Shown piece by piece: positions 11,769 through 23,881 of a DNA stretch of 64,000 nt. Within the stretch, counting starts at the first letter, position 1, and every line of letters starts with the position of its first letter. This DNA is from Azorinus chamasolen (taxonomy: Eukaryota; Mollusca; Bivalvia; Cardiida; Solecurtidae). The position numbers and the translations under genes are program-made. The notes below the pieces were generated by a model. That model was not told the origin of the DNA and did not search any database. It saw nothing but the letters and a program-made list of their open reading frames with translations. The stretch covers positions 38,053,243-38,117,242 of the forward strand of contig OY755243.1 of the NCBI GenBank assembly GCA_963576725.1, written 5' to 3'.

Positions 11769-11970
11769 TAACCCATTGCCTGTTCAATATTCATGTAGGA
11801 AATAATCAGATCATGAATAGCTGACATGTTATATTGGTATATCTACACTTGAGTATTGGTATTGGTAGAGTCAGATCTCATAGTTTCATATGCCTACACA
11901 ACATAACCTAATCAGACGGCTGATATAGGAGGCATCTAATTTGGGTCAATTCTGTTTGCAACAAATAAAA
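11769..11970. mobile_element. Family A MITE
   Basis: TTAACCCATTGCCTGTTCAA start; centre CCTAATCAGACGGCTGATAT and TGGGTCAATTCTGTTTGC; right end lost. Confidence 0.5.
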
Positions 11971-12493
11971 AATTAGCTTTGAAGCTATTGTTCAATAAAA
12001 TCAGATTATCCAGTAACAATACAAACAAACAACCTATAAAATAGAAACCTGTAAAAATAGAAAGTCTGTGAAATAAATAGTATATCACATATAGGTTTCA
12101 TTAAATCGCAAAGTTGAATTTATTACGGAAAATGTACTGAACCCATCTTATTACAGATAACTTGCATCGAATTTGTAAATGAAAAAAACCACAACAAAAT
12201 GTCAATGGTGTTTATATGACATTATGACGGTCAACGGGAAGTAACTCATACAAGTTCCAAACTTAGTGAAGTTTGAGTTAATTCCCTTAAATACAATCAA
12301 ATAAGATGCTTGTAGACATACCCAAAGTCCACTGTATATACCCTCTAGTCCTGCCCTCAGTCTCCGACTGAATATCAGATGCTGTACATAACGCCAATTG
12401 GTTAGTATTATGAAAATTAAAGGCTAAGTATCATAAATTGTGATAAAAGATCAACCACTCTGGTAAGCATTAAAACTGACAAATAAACCAAAC

Positions 12494-13628
12494 AAGAGGG
12501 CCATAATAGCCCCAATATCTCTCACCAGACAAACAGGAGATGATTTGCAAATTTTCACAATGTTTCTATAAAAAACTGGCTACCACTGGGACAGGCCTCA
12601 TTCTGCCCTGGGGTCATAATTCATTCAATTTTTTGAGGAGTTTTCACCGTGAATATGTTTCTATTTAAAACAATTCACTCCTGGGGGAGGGGAGATACTC
12701 TCGTTGATAACCCTTTTCGCCATGCATATGCATGTGGGAAATAATGATGTCATGAATATTAAGTAGATTATTTTTTTAAATTAGCACATGGACACATGAT
12801 CATAATCATATCTATATTGTATCATATATTTAGCAAACAGAGCAGACCCTGATCAGATGGCTCCTATAGAAGCTATATGATCTGGGTCTACTCTGTCTAT
12901 AAATGCATAGAAAGGCGTATTTACGAAGTAAAGGGTTAATCCTAACTCTTCGTCTCTAGATATAATCCACGGTGTCCTTGTATCCCAGGCTCCGTTCTCC
13001 AAAGCATTACTACACCCCAGCATTACCTGTATACCAAAATACAAATAGCCAATAGGTCAAGCAAACAGCACTGCCTGACCTCTGTACTCCAAACCTGCAG
13101 GCTGCTGCAAATTTGCTAGAAAACCTACCACCCCTGGGCGGGGTCAGTTTTTACCCCAGGGACATAATTTATATAACCATAGTAGAGGACCTGAGCATGA
13201 TGCTATGTGCCAAAATTAAAAGTTGACAACTTTCCAGTTTCAGAGGAGAAGATTTTCAAAGTTTTCACTATATCTCTGTATTGAAAACTGGCCACCCCTG
13301 GAGCGTGGCCAATTTTCACCCCAGGGGCATATTTTATATAACCTTTGTAGAGTACCTGAAACATGATGCTATGTGCCAAATATGATAGCTGAGAACATCC
13401 CAATTTCAGAGAGGATTTTCAAAGCTTTCACTAAGTTTACTACAGAAAACAAGGCACCCCTGGAGACGGGGGGGGGGTGCAATTTTTACCACAGGGAGAG
13501 CCCTGTAGATTCAGAGGAGAAGATTTTTTAAAGGTTCAAATTGTTGACGAGGGACAACGCACGCCGACGGACGACGGACATCAGGCGATCACTAAAGCTC
13601 ACCTTGAGCACTTTGTGCTCTGATGAGC
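12494..13628. repeat. Family G dispersed repeat with internal duplications
   Basis: AAGAGGGCCATAATAGCCCC start; the module ACTGGCCACCCCTGG...CCCAGGGACATAATTTATAT occurs about four times; end AAAGCTCACCTTGAGCACTT, CTGATGAGC. A family A MITE interrupts it at 12708. Confidence 0.6.
12708..12939. mobile_element. Family A MITE, complete
   Basis: ATAACCCTTTTCGCCATGCA start and GAAGTAAAGGGTTAA end. Centre GCAGACCCTGATCAGATGG / ATGATCTGGGTCTACTC. It is inserted in the family G repeat. Confidence 0.62.
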
Positions 13629-14770
13629 ATAACATTACAGGTAGGAAAAACAGGCAATCAAAATATTAGTTTTACACCAGGATACTTTCCTAGCACTGGT
13701 TCAAACTCATATCATGCATAGAATAAATCAAAGGGATACAGAAAAGCCATGCTACAATTACACAAATAACAGAAAAGCAACTGCAAGCATTTAGAACTTA
13801 TCTAGCACAAATCTACCTGATCAAGCTCATATGTTATTAAATATATGTTGCAATACAGACCACATTAGATGACTCTTGAATTGTCTACGCTGTCTATCAT
13901 GTCAAACAGTTATGTTGTACAGATGTATCGGACCATACAAATATCAGGAAGAGATCTGATCTGTGTTTACTCTGTTTGCACAGGCGTGGAAATGGGTCAG
14001 GCAAAAGGCTACTTTATAATGCTTAATTTTTTAATTAAGACTTATTGAGATTGTGGCCCAGAACCCCTATAACATATACTACTGAGGTAACCTTGCCGAT
14101 GATGTTATCCCTCTTCCTGAACTGACAATAGAAATACATATGCAATACGATATGAATTCTGGAATATCTCTTAAACAGTTATCTATTTATATTCTGGCTT
14201 TTGCGGATTATGGCGTTTTATTTTCAGAACCAAAGGATGACCTTCAATCCTCATTCAATAAGCAAAAACTGGAATTTAACGTTTAATATAGATAAAACAA
14301 AAATGTTGTTTTTAGAAAAGGCGGGAATTCGGGCTGGGGAATGAGTTTGACGTATCGTAGAAATCAAATTGAAGATGTTAATAGCTTCAACTATTAAAGG
14401 TTAGTGTTATCGAGTGGGGGTCATTTATGCCAGCGACAAACACTCCATCCAGTAAAGGACTCAGAGCATTAAACACACTCTTGAGTATTAAAAACGAGAT
14501 TGAAGTTCCAATTAACATTATATGTAATTTGTTCGATTCTTACGTTTCTTCAATCTTAAATTACAGCTGTGAAGTTTGGGGCTTTGTTAAGGCTGATGAC
14601 ATTGAAAGAGTACATATAAAGTTTTGTAAATGGTTGCTAAATGCAAACAAAAAATCAACAACTCACTGGCACCATATGCCGAATTAGTGCGTAACCCATT
14701 ACATATATGTAGATATATCAGATTCATTAAATTCTGGTTAAAGTTTTGTAGGCATAAATATGACAATTGT

Positions 14771-15743
14771 ACGAAAGACCGGCGGTGACATTTCCACTTC
14801 AAGATTTCACACAATACAATTCATGATTTCACGATTTCACAATTTCACGATTTCACAATTTCACGATTTCACGATTTCACTTCAAAATTTCACAATTTCA
14901 CGATTTCACAATTTCTCAATTTCGCAATTTCAACTTCATGTAAAATATTTTAGTCACGTGACACGCTTGACGTAAATAAGGCAACAGAGTGACTCTCACC
15001 CTTGAAATCAGGATGGCGATTGGAGATCCATAAATACATCTTTCTACGCCTTTGCAAACAGAGTAGACCCAGATCAGACGACTCCTATAGGATTTAATCT
15101 TAATTAAAATCCATGATGTCATTATTTCTTACAGTTTATTATTAATTAAATTCTCCTCCAATACAGTGTCATACAAACAAAAGACAATGATTTAACATAA
15201 TAAACACATGATTGGCAATTCTCATACATGAATATTCATGGAGGAAAGGGTTAAACAATCTTGATTGTGGACCATGAGCACAAGCTACATGCCAAATATG
15301 AAGGTCCTCGGCCCTACAGTTCTGGAAGGGAAGATTGTCATAGTTTTCCGCCGTTTCTTTCATCGTGGCTTTTACTCCAACACTGTGATTTCCCGCGTTT
15401 TGATGACGTCATAACAATTAAAATGGACAAATTGAAATCATGAAATCGTGAAATTGTGAAATCGTGAAATTTTGAAGTGAAATCGTGAAATTGTGAAATT
15501 TTGAAGTGAAATCGTGAAATCGTGAAATTGTGAAAATCGTGAAATTTTGAAGTGAAATCGTGAAATTGTGAAATCGTGAAATTTTGAAGTGAAATCGTAA
15601 AATTGTGAAATCGTAAAATTGTGAAATTGTAAAATTTTGAAGTGAAATCGTTAAATCGTGAAATTGTAAAATCGTGAAACCGTGAAATCATGAATTGCTT
15701 TGTGTGAAATCTTGAAATGGAAATGTCACCGCCGGTCTTTCGT
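14771..15743. mobile_element. 973-bp foldback element with minisatellite arms and 8-bp target duplication
   Basis: Ends ACGAAAGACCGGCGGTGACA and its exact inverse, with about 60 bases of near-perfect terminal inverted repeat. The arms then consist of 10-11-base repeats: CACGATTTCACAATTTCA on the left (to about 14930), and the inverse GTGAAATCGTGAAATTGT on the right (15438-15715). The flanks are ACAATTGT at 14763-14770 and 15744-15751. Removing element plus one flank restores the LINE reading frame (YDNC-IHKAV). An 8-base duplication suggests hAT-type mobilisation. The middle holds a family A piece (15040-15253) and no coding region. Confidence 0.78.
15040..15253. mobile_element. Family A MITE piece inside the 973-bp foldback
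   Basis: CTTTGCAAACAGAGTAGACC and the end GAATATTCATGGAGGAAAGG; the right palindrome arm is missing. Confidence 0.55.
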
Positions 15744-16389
15744 ACAATTGTATTCATAAAGCTGTTCTCGATAACCAGAGAAGGAATATTGAAGATAACA
15801 ATAGTACTAATCACTGGTCAACAGGTATGTGGTTCGGGGTTTGCATATGCCTGCATGGGCATTCCCAGAATCTGCCTGCTTAGAAGGTTTTAGCCTGTTG
15901 TAAATACTCGTTTAAAAGATATTTACATTTCTCAATGGCATGAGAGCGCTAATAACTGTACATCTTTGGTTTTGGTTAAGGAACTCAAGACATTATTTAG
16001 TGTGTCTACATAGTTAGGCTTATTAGATCATACGAAACAGAAATGATATGTGATATCTCAAATCAGATTGTCTTCTCATAAACTTTTGATAGAAGTAGGT
16101 CGACAAAGAAAGATATCGAGGAACGCAAGATTGTCAATTTTGTGAATTAAATGACATAGAAGACGAATAATAGTTTATACTAGTATGCCTTAAATATGAT
16201 AATCTTAAAAAACAATATATATCAAAGACCAAGCATGTTCAAATTTATTGAATTGTTGAATATTACATGTACAAAGTAAATTGTCTTAAATAAATTCGCT
16301 ACATGCTGCATAAAAAGTTGTAAATGCTGGGATGGTGAATTAGCCTCCTACAGTAACACATTCTACAATAGGTATAATTCTGGGAAGTA

Positions 16390-16545
16390 CAGGCAGGTGG
16401 TAGCTTTATGCAGTACAAAAGTAATGCAGAAAGCTCCTAGAGGAGCTTTCTGCATTACTTTTGTCCTGCATTAAGCAACCACCTACTTATAACGACGCCC
16501 ATGTTTATTCATTAAGTGGTCGCGTTAGAGGGGTTTTACTACAGT
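16390..16545. mobile_element. Family B MITE with perfect core palindrome
   Basis: Core about 16392-16486: GCAGAAAGCTCCTAG / AGGAGCTTTCTGC with arms GGTGGTAGCTTTATGCAG and CTGCATTAAGCAACCACC. Right end GTTAGAGGGGTTTTACTACA; the left end is missing. Confidence 0.6.
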
Positions 16546-16941
16546 CTCACTACAATGCATTTTGCAATTTTTTGAATAATAATATATGTATAAGTACATG
16601 CCTGACCAATGTATATTTGTATAAACACGCATCTATACCTAGTGTACTCATATCAGGCATGTAGACATACAAGGATAAGTACAAAACAATGTCTATGAAA
16701 ACCTTGATTAATAACACTCTCACATAACTCACCAAATAGATATTAGCAAAACAAAATAAAGATCTACACAGCACCTATCTGATACTGAATCTGACAATGT
16801 AACGCATGTAATATCCGTACATGTATATGTATTTTCGTATGCACGGTGATGAGCTGTAATGCTTAAACCAAGGTTTATTTGGCGAGTGTTAGAACACTGA
16901 GACACCAAGCTTTATTGAACTCTCTTCACATTTCGACAGGA

Positions 16942-17062
16942 GCCCAATAATGCAACTTTCGTCACGTTATAAATAATGCAACGTTTGTCACGAGACAAAT
17001 AATGCGTCTTTTATTATGATCCAAATAATTTATCTTTCGTCACGAGTTAAATAATGCATTTT
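16942..17062. repeat. Short tandem repeat, unit about 26 bp, five copies
   Basis: The unit resembles AATAATGCAACTTTCGTCAC followed by GAGTTA. Copies are diverged but in register. Confidence 0.6.
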
Positions 17063-17065
17063 GCA

Positions 17066-17315
17066 TTAAACCATTCCCACTTGAACATTATTCAAGATAT
17101 CATGACCTTATGGATAAAAATTTACAGAACTTTATACATGTACATGTAATGAAACATGAACATGAGCTTTTATTTTGAACTAAGAAGGATTTATAGAAAC
17201 ATATTACACTAGCAAACAGAGTAGACCCTGATCGGACAACTCCTGCAGCAGCTGTCTGATCTGTATCTATTCTGTTTGCAAATATGTAAAAGGCATTTAT
17301 AACTGAGAATGAGTT
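17066..17315. mobile_element. Family A MITE
   Basis: TTAAACCATTCCCACTTGAA start and GAGAATGAGTTAAG end. Centre GAGTAGACCCTGATCGGACA / CTGTCTGATCTGTATCTATT. Confidence 0.55.
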
Positions 17316-17463
17316 AAGCTACCACATGTCTTTAAACCTTATTGACCCTTGTAGAGCTGTTTCACTGACGCTAATTTAGCCAATCTCCGTAATGTGGTAA
17401 TTCCGGTATTAAGCCGTCGATTCCGTTCATGTGATCCGACATAATGTTCTCGAAACAAGATCA

Positions 17464-17662
17464 TTAACCCTTAATCTGCTGAATTATTCAACCCTTCTTT
17501 AATATAAATCAAAGAAAAACTTTTATCAGAATTAATCACTGAAGAAAATGATTTTATGACAAACAGTGCAGACCTGGATCAAAAGTCTCCCCAGGGACCC
17601 TTTGATTTAGTTATACACTGTTTGCAAAGATATGGTATGCTCTGTTCTCATATATTAAGGGT
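17464..17662. mobile_element. Family A variant (A-prime), complete
   Basis: TTAACCCTTAATCTGCTGAA start and ATATATTAAGGGTTAA end; centre AACAGTGCAGACCTGGATCA / TTGATTTAGTTATACACTG. Confidence 0.55.
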
Positions 17663-17930
17663 TAATTCGATAATGTACCCGGCAACACAACCGTGTGCCA
17701 ATTATTTACAGAAACAATTCCCATTAAGGAAATGCGGTGGTCACACTGGGTAGATCAAAGTGTCTAGATTTGTATTACATGTATAAACACACCACCAACA
17801 AAGGCATGCTCTGAATATCTCTAACACATACAAAATGCCATTGCTGACATTCATCTGTTACAATATAAGACTATGAGATAGGATACGTGAAATGAACTTC
17901 TTTTTTTAAAGAAAAGGTTCCTTTATTTAT

Positions 17931-18017
17931 CCACCAAAATACTATGTTGTTACCACTCTTTAGAATCGTCTCTTTGAGACGAATTCACAAAGTTGTCACA
18001 ACATAGAGTTTGGTGCA
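17931..18017. repeat. Imperfect palindrome
   Basis: CACCAAAATACTATGTTGTT pairs with AACATAGAGTTTGGTG; the inner arms are AGAATCGTCTC / GAGACGAATTC. A related sequence lies at 30725-30790. Confidence 0.5.
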
Positions 18018-18159
18018 GCAATGATGATGTTAGTATTTGGATATGCATCTTAGTAAAAGGCTTATGGCGAAATGATAGAACGTGTACGCTCTTTGAAGAT
18101 CAGAACATCAACATTTCGATCTGTTAGAAAATACAGATAACTACTTTCATACTTACAGA

Positions 18160-18402
18160 CAGATGGAGAGAGAAACAAACACAGAGACAGTGAGAGACAG
18201 AGAGAAACCGACAGAGATAGACCGATAGAGAGAGAGAGAGAGAGAGAGATACATACAGACAGACAGACAGAGAGACAGAGAGAGATACAGAGAGAGACAG
18301 AGAGACAGAAACAGAGAGACGCACGCACGCACGCACACACACACATACACACACACATACACACACATACATACATACATACAGAGACAGGATGAGAGAC
18401 AC
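18160..18402. repeat. Microsatellite (GA)n grading into (CA)n and (CATA)n
   Basis: Purine-rich GAGAGACAGA repeats to about 18325, then CGCACGCACACACACA and CATACATACATA. The Cys/Ser-rich ORFs on the other strand are only this repeat in translation. Confidence 0.9.
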
Positions 18403-18452
18403 ACAGAGAGGGACATACTTTAAGATGTAATTCGTCTCTTTTCATATCGTAC

Positions 18453-19045
18453 ACTCACCTTCTATCGAACCTCACCTGTTTATCGAACTTTTCATTTTTT
18501 TGTGTTTACGCATGTACAAGTGCATACTACCTCATAAAATCATGAGTACCGGTGCTTTGTCTTTAAACAACGCCTCGTAGCTTTAGAAACGAAATATACG
18601 TCATAAACAGGTCAATACAGTTTATTTTTCCTTCAACTATGCTAAACATGAGAAAACTCTTAATACGTTATAGAATATCAACATAAATTGAAAAGTGTAC
18701 CACATTAAAATTGTTTGACAGCTCTGACCCCTTCAGCTTATGCAAAGGTCGCCTGCCCATGATGAAATCACGTGACTATGAGTATTATGTTACCGTAAAC
18801 AGTTTCTAAAATAAAGGTTCGATAAACAGGTGATATTTTTCTGGCAGTCATTTTTGTTTTTGTTATGCGGGTGGTGGGGAACACTGGATTGTTTGGGGAT
18901 TAATAGATGAGAATAAAATTACTTAATTGTTTCAAGGTATGTATAAAATATTATTTTGAACTACTGGTTTATTTTTAACTTCAATATTCACAGTAAACGT
19001 TTTCTGTTCCTGGTCAAAGGTTAAGAGGTTCGATAGACGGTGAGA
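18453..19045 (+). mobile_element. Family E element, about 590 bp, copy 1
   Basis: It starts CTCACCTTCTATCGAACCTC and ends with the near inverse GAGGTTCGATAGACGGTGAG. It contains an inner inverted pair CACCTGTTTATCGAAC / GTTCGATAAACAGGTG. A second full copy lies inverted at 50543-51135. Its shape is that of a non-autonomous DNA transposon. Confidence 0.65.
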
Positions 19046-19357
19046 CCATGCTACAAATCATTCTTCAATTGTGCATTTTTATACAACGTTTTGTTTAACT
19101 GATATCCAAAAAAAAGAAGGAGCTAGTGTTGATTATTCAGCAGATTAAGGGTAACACTTGCGATTGAATTGAGAACCCAGTAGTTCGGCTTCTGATCAGA
19201 AAACTGAAATAATAAATAATTGCACAGTAAGTAATTGTCTGCGAAACATTGTCTTCTAAAATTGTATAAACTAGTTCGGATCCTAATGGGACGTCTGGTT
19301 ACTAACCTCATCTTGGTCCAAACATTTTGCATAGTTTGTCATAAACTCGTTACTCGC

Positions 19358-19743
19358 ATACCACTTTACTCAATGAATACACTTTGTAACGCCTTTATAG
19401 ACAGAGTTGAGCCAGAATAAATGGCTAACCAGGGTCCATGCTTATAAAACGTTTTAGTTGAGTCTGAGATTGTTCTCAAGTTTTTGTTTGGTCAGATTTG
19501 AGCCATAGGCTCAAATCTGACCAACCAAAAACTTGAGAACGAACTCAGACTCAACTAAAAAGTTTTATAAGCAAGTATACTTGGTCTGCACAATTTGTTT
19601 ATGGAATAATATTGATTGTATTGCACAGATTCTGCCGTGGCGAAAAGGTCATGAATTTGTTCGTGTGCCTTTATAAAATAATTTAATAAATGTGTTTAAT
19701 GTCATTGTTTCTAATATGAATATTCATGAAGTAAAGGAGTTAA
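19358..19743. mobile_element. Family A MITE split by a family D palindrome
   Basis: Left part CTTTACTCAATGAATACACT to GGCTAACCAG; right part TTGGTCTGCACAATTTG to GAAGTAAAGGAGTTAA. The D element at 19433-19575 lies between them. Confidence 0.55.
19433..19575. mobile_element. Family D palindrome
   Basis: Arms GGTCCATGCTTATAAAAC, GTTGAGTCTGAG, CAGATTTGAGCC and their inverse; centre GAGCCATAGGCTC. About 70-base arms with few mismatches. Confidence 0.7.
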
Positions 19744-19984
19744 ATTGGGTTATGATTTCTATTTCAGTAGACTGTAAACCTGACTGTTTGCATTATAGTC
19801 AAAGCATCCGTACCATCACTAGACCTTTGAATGCCGGATATTCAAAGTAGAATAACCTGAGCCAATGCTCAACTATTTAGCTGATAGAGAAGCTTCAGCC
19901 AACAGAATAGATCCAAATCAGACAACTGTAGAAGCCGTTTGATACCGGAGCAGTATAGCCAGGCGTTGCTCTGGTTGCTGTTGA

Positions 19985-20118
19985 AATAATATAGATATGA
20001 CTCTACAGTTTCTGATATGACTCTACAGTTTCTGATATGACTATACTATAGATATGACTCTACAGTTTCTGATATGACTATACTATAGATATGACTCTAC
20101 AGTTTCTGCCATGGCAGA
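19985..20118. repeat. Tandem repeat of a family A segment, about 42-bp unit, three copies
   Basis: GATATGACTCTACAGTTTCT and ATGACTATACTATA alternate. ACTCTACAGTTTCTGCCATG is an inner part of family A. Confidence 0.6.
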
Positions 20119-20364
20119 ATAAAACTATTCTGATGAATATTCATGATACCATGAATTTTTGCATTAATTTTCATCAAACAAAAAGTTAACTATAGCTCAG
20201 TATGAAATAAAAACACTACAATATAATTTTAAATTACAAAAGGGTAGATAGGTTAAGGTTCGACTGTGAGCCCCTTGAGCTGGGTCTATATTGTTTGAAA
20301 ATGCCGATGAACTCATTAAGCACATTCAAGGTAAAACAAAATTTCGATAAAGGTGAGGCACATA

Positions 20365-20513
20365 GGCCCATGGTTATCAAACTTTTTAGTTGAGTCTGAG
20401 TTCGTTCTCAAGTTTTTGATTGGTCAGATTTGAGCCTTTAGCTCAAATCTGACCAATCAAAAGCTTGAGAACTAAATTCTACTAAAAAGCTTTATAAGCA
20501 TGGACCCTGGTTT
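20365..20513. mobile_element. Family D palindrome
   Basis: CCCATGGTTATCAAACTTTT to TTATAAGCATGGACCCTGG; centre TTGAGCCTTTAGCTCAAA. A decayed family A piece lies just before it (20240-20330). Confidence 0.65.
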
Positions 20514-20538
20514 TCGGCGTCTCATTAGGAGTCAGACG

Positions 20539-20780
20539 TTTAATCCTTTACTCCATAAATACGGTTTTCCACGCATTTGCGAACAGAGTAGACTTACAGA
20601 CGGCTCCTACTGGACACGTCTGATCAGGATCTGTTCTGTTTGCTTATGAACTGTAAATAATACAGTTTCTGTCATGGCAAAATAAAGTCTGTCTTCATGC
20701 ACCATTATGAAAAAAATAATCTTATCAATATTCATGATGTCATTATTTCTGACAAGAATATTCGTGGAGTAAAGGCTTAA
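20539..20780. mobile_element. Family A MITE, complete
   Basis: TTAATCCTTTACTCCATAAA start and GGAGTAAAGGCTTAA end; centre GAACAGAGTAGACTTACAGA / GTCTGATCAGGATCTGTTCT. Confidence 0.6.
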
Positions 20781-21387
20781 CAGAATTTGACGAACATCAT
20801 ATTTTGAGTTGAAGCAGACATATTTGCAAACGGTATTTATCTTTGACTGTGTATATTTAAACAGTTACAGATAAAGACAATTTATTTCCCGTTGACTATT
20901 TTTGGTGTTTCTCGGTGCACTATATAGCATTAATTAAGAGAAACAAAGCATGCGTACGACCCCAGCCAAGTTTATATCTTATTATTTATGTTTGATGTAA
21001 TGCTATAAGCTGTTCGAGCTAACAAAAGAACAGCTCGCAGTAAAAAGTTCAAAGTGAATTAACTGCATAAGATCAATAGTCTCTGATGACACAATATGTA
21101 TTTTGAACTCTGAATTCTGACCATGTTTGCGACTTTGGTAATCTGTGGTCACTGTGGACAAATCAAGGAAACGAAAATTGTAGCAGACGACCTCTTTTGC
21201 AGATTTGCAAGATGTAACCCCTGCTCAGCGCGTCATGTCTTGTTCTTGTAAAAATATTTAATCCAGACGAGACTCTTATCTTGACCCAATTTGTTTGACA
21301 ATTGGTCAGTTGTAAAAATTGTTACAGATCGGAGTTTAAGTAAGCATTATTTTTTATCAGCAGGATATGGGTGAATCTATCATAAAC

Positions 21388-21615
21388 CACCACCACCGCC
21401 GCCACCGTCGCCACCACCACCACTACAACAACAACAACTACTACTACAACTACCACTACTGCTGCTACTACTAGTACTACTACTAGCACTACCATTATTA
21501 CTAGTGGTACTACCACTTCTACCAGTACTACTATTAGTATTACTTAAAATTACTACTATTACTACTATTACTACTACTAACACCATCACCACTACTACTT
21601 CTACTACTACTTCTG

Positions 21616-21659
<44 letters not shown>

Positions 21660-21696
21660 TCTTCTTTGAAACTTTTTCTTTTCGTACTATTACTAT

Positions 21697-21772
<76 letters not shown>

Positions 21773-21780
21773 GCTACTAC
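21388..21780. repeat. Trinucleotide microsatellite (ACC/ACA/ACT)n, about 390 bp
   Basis: Blocks of ACC, ACA, then long ACT/TAC runs, broken near 21660-21685 by TCTTTGAAACTTTTTC. The poly-Ser, poly-Leu and poly-Thr ORFs here are translations of the repeat. Confidence 0.9.
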
Positions 21781-23084
21781 GATAACAAGTGGTTAAGTCA
21801 TAAGCTTTGGTGGAGTAATGACGACTCCAGTATTTGAAGATGTATTGGAGATGTACTCTGCTCATTTCTTAATGGACCTAATTTAATCAAAGACATACAC
21901 ATACATTGTATGTATATGCCTCTGTCGCTCTAAAACAGCTTATATGCATGGATACGAAAGGCGTTAATATAGCATCTTGAAACAGTCAATGTATACCATT
22001 TCTGATAAAAAAGGTCACGTAACGTTATCTTTAGAGAAGAATATAAAATTCCATAAAACATAACATTGTCAGAAGAGCGCACCAATATATACATATCAAC
22101 CACGTAACGAAATTATGTAACCATAATATAAACTAAAGTGTTCTTCTGGTGACATTTTACTTAATGATCAAGAAGCGCACGTCAAGCGATCAGGTAAGCA
22201 CGGAAATAGATATAACGGAAGAAATTGCGAATGGTCAATATAAGCATAACATGCATTTCACTTTTTTCAAGGGAGTAAGGCTTCCTGGGGAAAGCAAAGG
22301 GTCTGAACAGGGGCAATGGTATCACGCAATCACCACAAACTCTCATATAAAACCCACCACAACATCGGCAACGTTTTGAATACTATTTCGACTGATACAT
22401 GGCAGTCTTTGTTACGTAAATCCATTAAATATCCCACGTTATTCTGAATCAGAGCTTGATCTAACTTTTGATTTTCGTGTAAGGTGTCCGCCTCTTACAT
22501 AGTCGGCGGTTTTCTAAGGGTTTAGCAGTATGGACTCGTCCGGGCGCCGAATACGCCGTCGATTCGCTTTACAGTACAAATGGTTTACCCAGTAAAATTG
22601 TGCGTCAATTAGGTGATTTCGGGAGTTTCCTTTAGAACGCATTGTCCAACGCTGAAAAATTCATGAACTATCATGTAACTTTCTGAAAAATATAATTGAT
22701 TCGGGGAAGCCGTAAATCAGGTAATAAATCTTGGTACAGTCATTTTTTCTTTGGAATTGTTTTATCGCTTCATTTCGGACATTCTTCTGACAGCTGTCGC
22801 CATTTTGTAATTTACTCGAATTGACGAATTATATTAGATGAAATGTGCCTTCACCAGACAGACATTGAAGATAATACTTATTAATACACACGAGAGGGTG
22901 CGACAGATAAGTTGCATTGTCAGCGAGTAAACTTCAATTATGAAATAACGTCGCGGCTTGCGGGAGTAAAGTGTATTTCCCCCTGACATGGACTCATTGT
23001 CACCGCAAACATACAATAATTTAGGTTTGGTTATGTGAGGACACGGCATGTTGGACTATGTTACAGTATATGACTATTCTGTGC
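21781..23084. other. No gene seen
   Basis: Somewhat richer in CpG near 22490-22570 (CGTCCGGGCGCCGAATACGC), but no exon with good splice sites, no long frame and no repeat match. Confidence 0.4.
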
Positions 23085-23760
23085 TAGGACGAGCAAGCAA
23101 TGTACTGCTTTTATTTAATGATAATGACCTTTCACTAAGTGAGGAGGCGTTGGTTAAGCGTTATTAAACGCATACACTCTTGATATGACGAGCAAGTCAC
23201 AAAGCGGCTTGCGATGATACTGCTTTCATTTCATAATATTCAGCTTAGACTATGTTAGGATGTGTCAGACAGTTTCATGTTTACACTGTTCTCCATAAAT
23301 ACGCCTTTTGCAAACAGAGAAGACCAAGAGCACATAGACTCAATGTGTCAGCAAACATAAAATAGTTGAGCTTTGTTTATGTGGGCATGCGGCAGGTAGG
23401 ACCTGTAGGAACTATATTGTGGTACATGTACTTAGCCACTCTTTGTCATGAGCAAGCCGCCAAGCGGTTTGAGAGAAATATACTGCTTTTATTTAATAAT
23501 ACTGATCTTCGCTATGTGAGTAGGCATTATGAAGGAGTTAGTTAAACCTTTTTACGCCTTTGCAAACAGAGTAGAATCTCACCAGACAGCTCCTATAGGA
23601 GTCGTCTGGTCTAGGTATGTCCCGTCTGCTTATGACAATATATATGCCATAGCACAAACCTTCTGTTTCACTTGCCATTGGACGTAGGCATCTAAATGGT
23701 ACACATATTGTCATTCTTTCTTACTGCTTTTATTTGATGATATTGAGCTTTGACTGTGTT
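23085..23760. repeat. Diverged repeated module, four copies
   Basis: A module resembling GAGCAAGC...CAAGCGGCTTG...TACTGCTTTTATTTAATGAT occurs near 23090, 23190, 23445 and 23715. The second to fourth copies alternate with family A pieces (about 23285-23330 and 23540-23645). Confidence 0.5.
23540..23645. mobile_element. Family A MITE piece
   Basis: CTTTGCAAACAGAGTAGAAT, centre CAGCTCCTATAGGAGTCGTC. Confidence 0.55.
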
Positions 23761-23881
23761 GGTATATGGTTACACGTTACTGCTTAAACATGCCTTTGAA
23801 ATCAGAGTACACCGAGATAAGTAACTTTTTGTATGAATGTTCCTAGTGTTGTTGTTATGCTTGCCGTGCTTTCTATGCCTG

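Larger units (their letters stand above)
14080..16290 (+). pseudogene. Decayed LINE reverse transcriptase, 3' half, split by a foldback insertion
   Basis: Translated pieces in several frames read like the end of a non-LTR RT: LAFADYGVLFSEP (a decayed FADD box, near 14200), NIDKTKMLFLEK, then a 14427-14687 frame with LFDSYVSSILNYSCEVWGF and HIKFCKWLLNANKKS. After the insertion at 14771-15743 the frame resumes at 15752 (HKAVLDNQRRNIEDNNS), with RLSSHKLLIEVGRQRKI and YISKTKHVQIY further on. Many stops and frame changes show it is dead. The family (RTE- or Jockey-like) cannot be fixed by eye. Confidence 0.65.

Noticed and set aside
15338..15814. 158-codon Phe/Ile/Ser/His-rich ORF on the - strand
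   Set aside because: Frame through the inverted minisatellite arm of the 973-bp foldback.
18062..18454. Cys/Ser/Leu-rich ORFs on the - strand
   Set aside because: Translation of the (GA)n/(CA)n microsatellite.
21380..21865. Poly-Ser, poly-Val and poly-Leu ORFs
   Set aside because: Translation of the trinucleotide microsatellite in different frames.
22490..22570. CpG-rich promoter of an unseen gene
   Set aside because: The stretch is short, no exon with good splice sites follows, and no TATA or start context was found.
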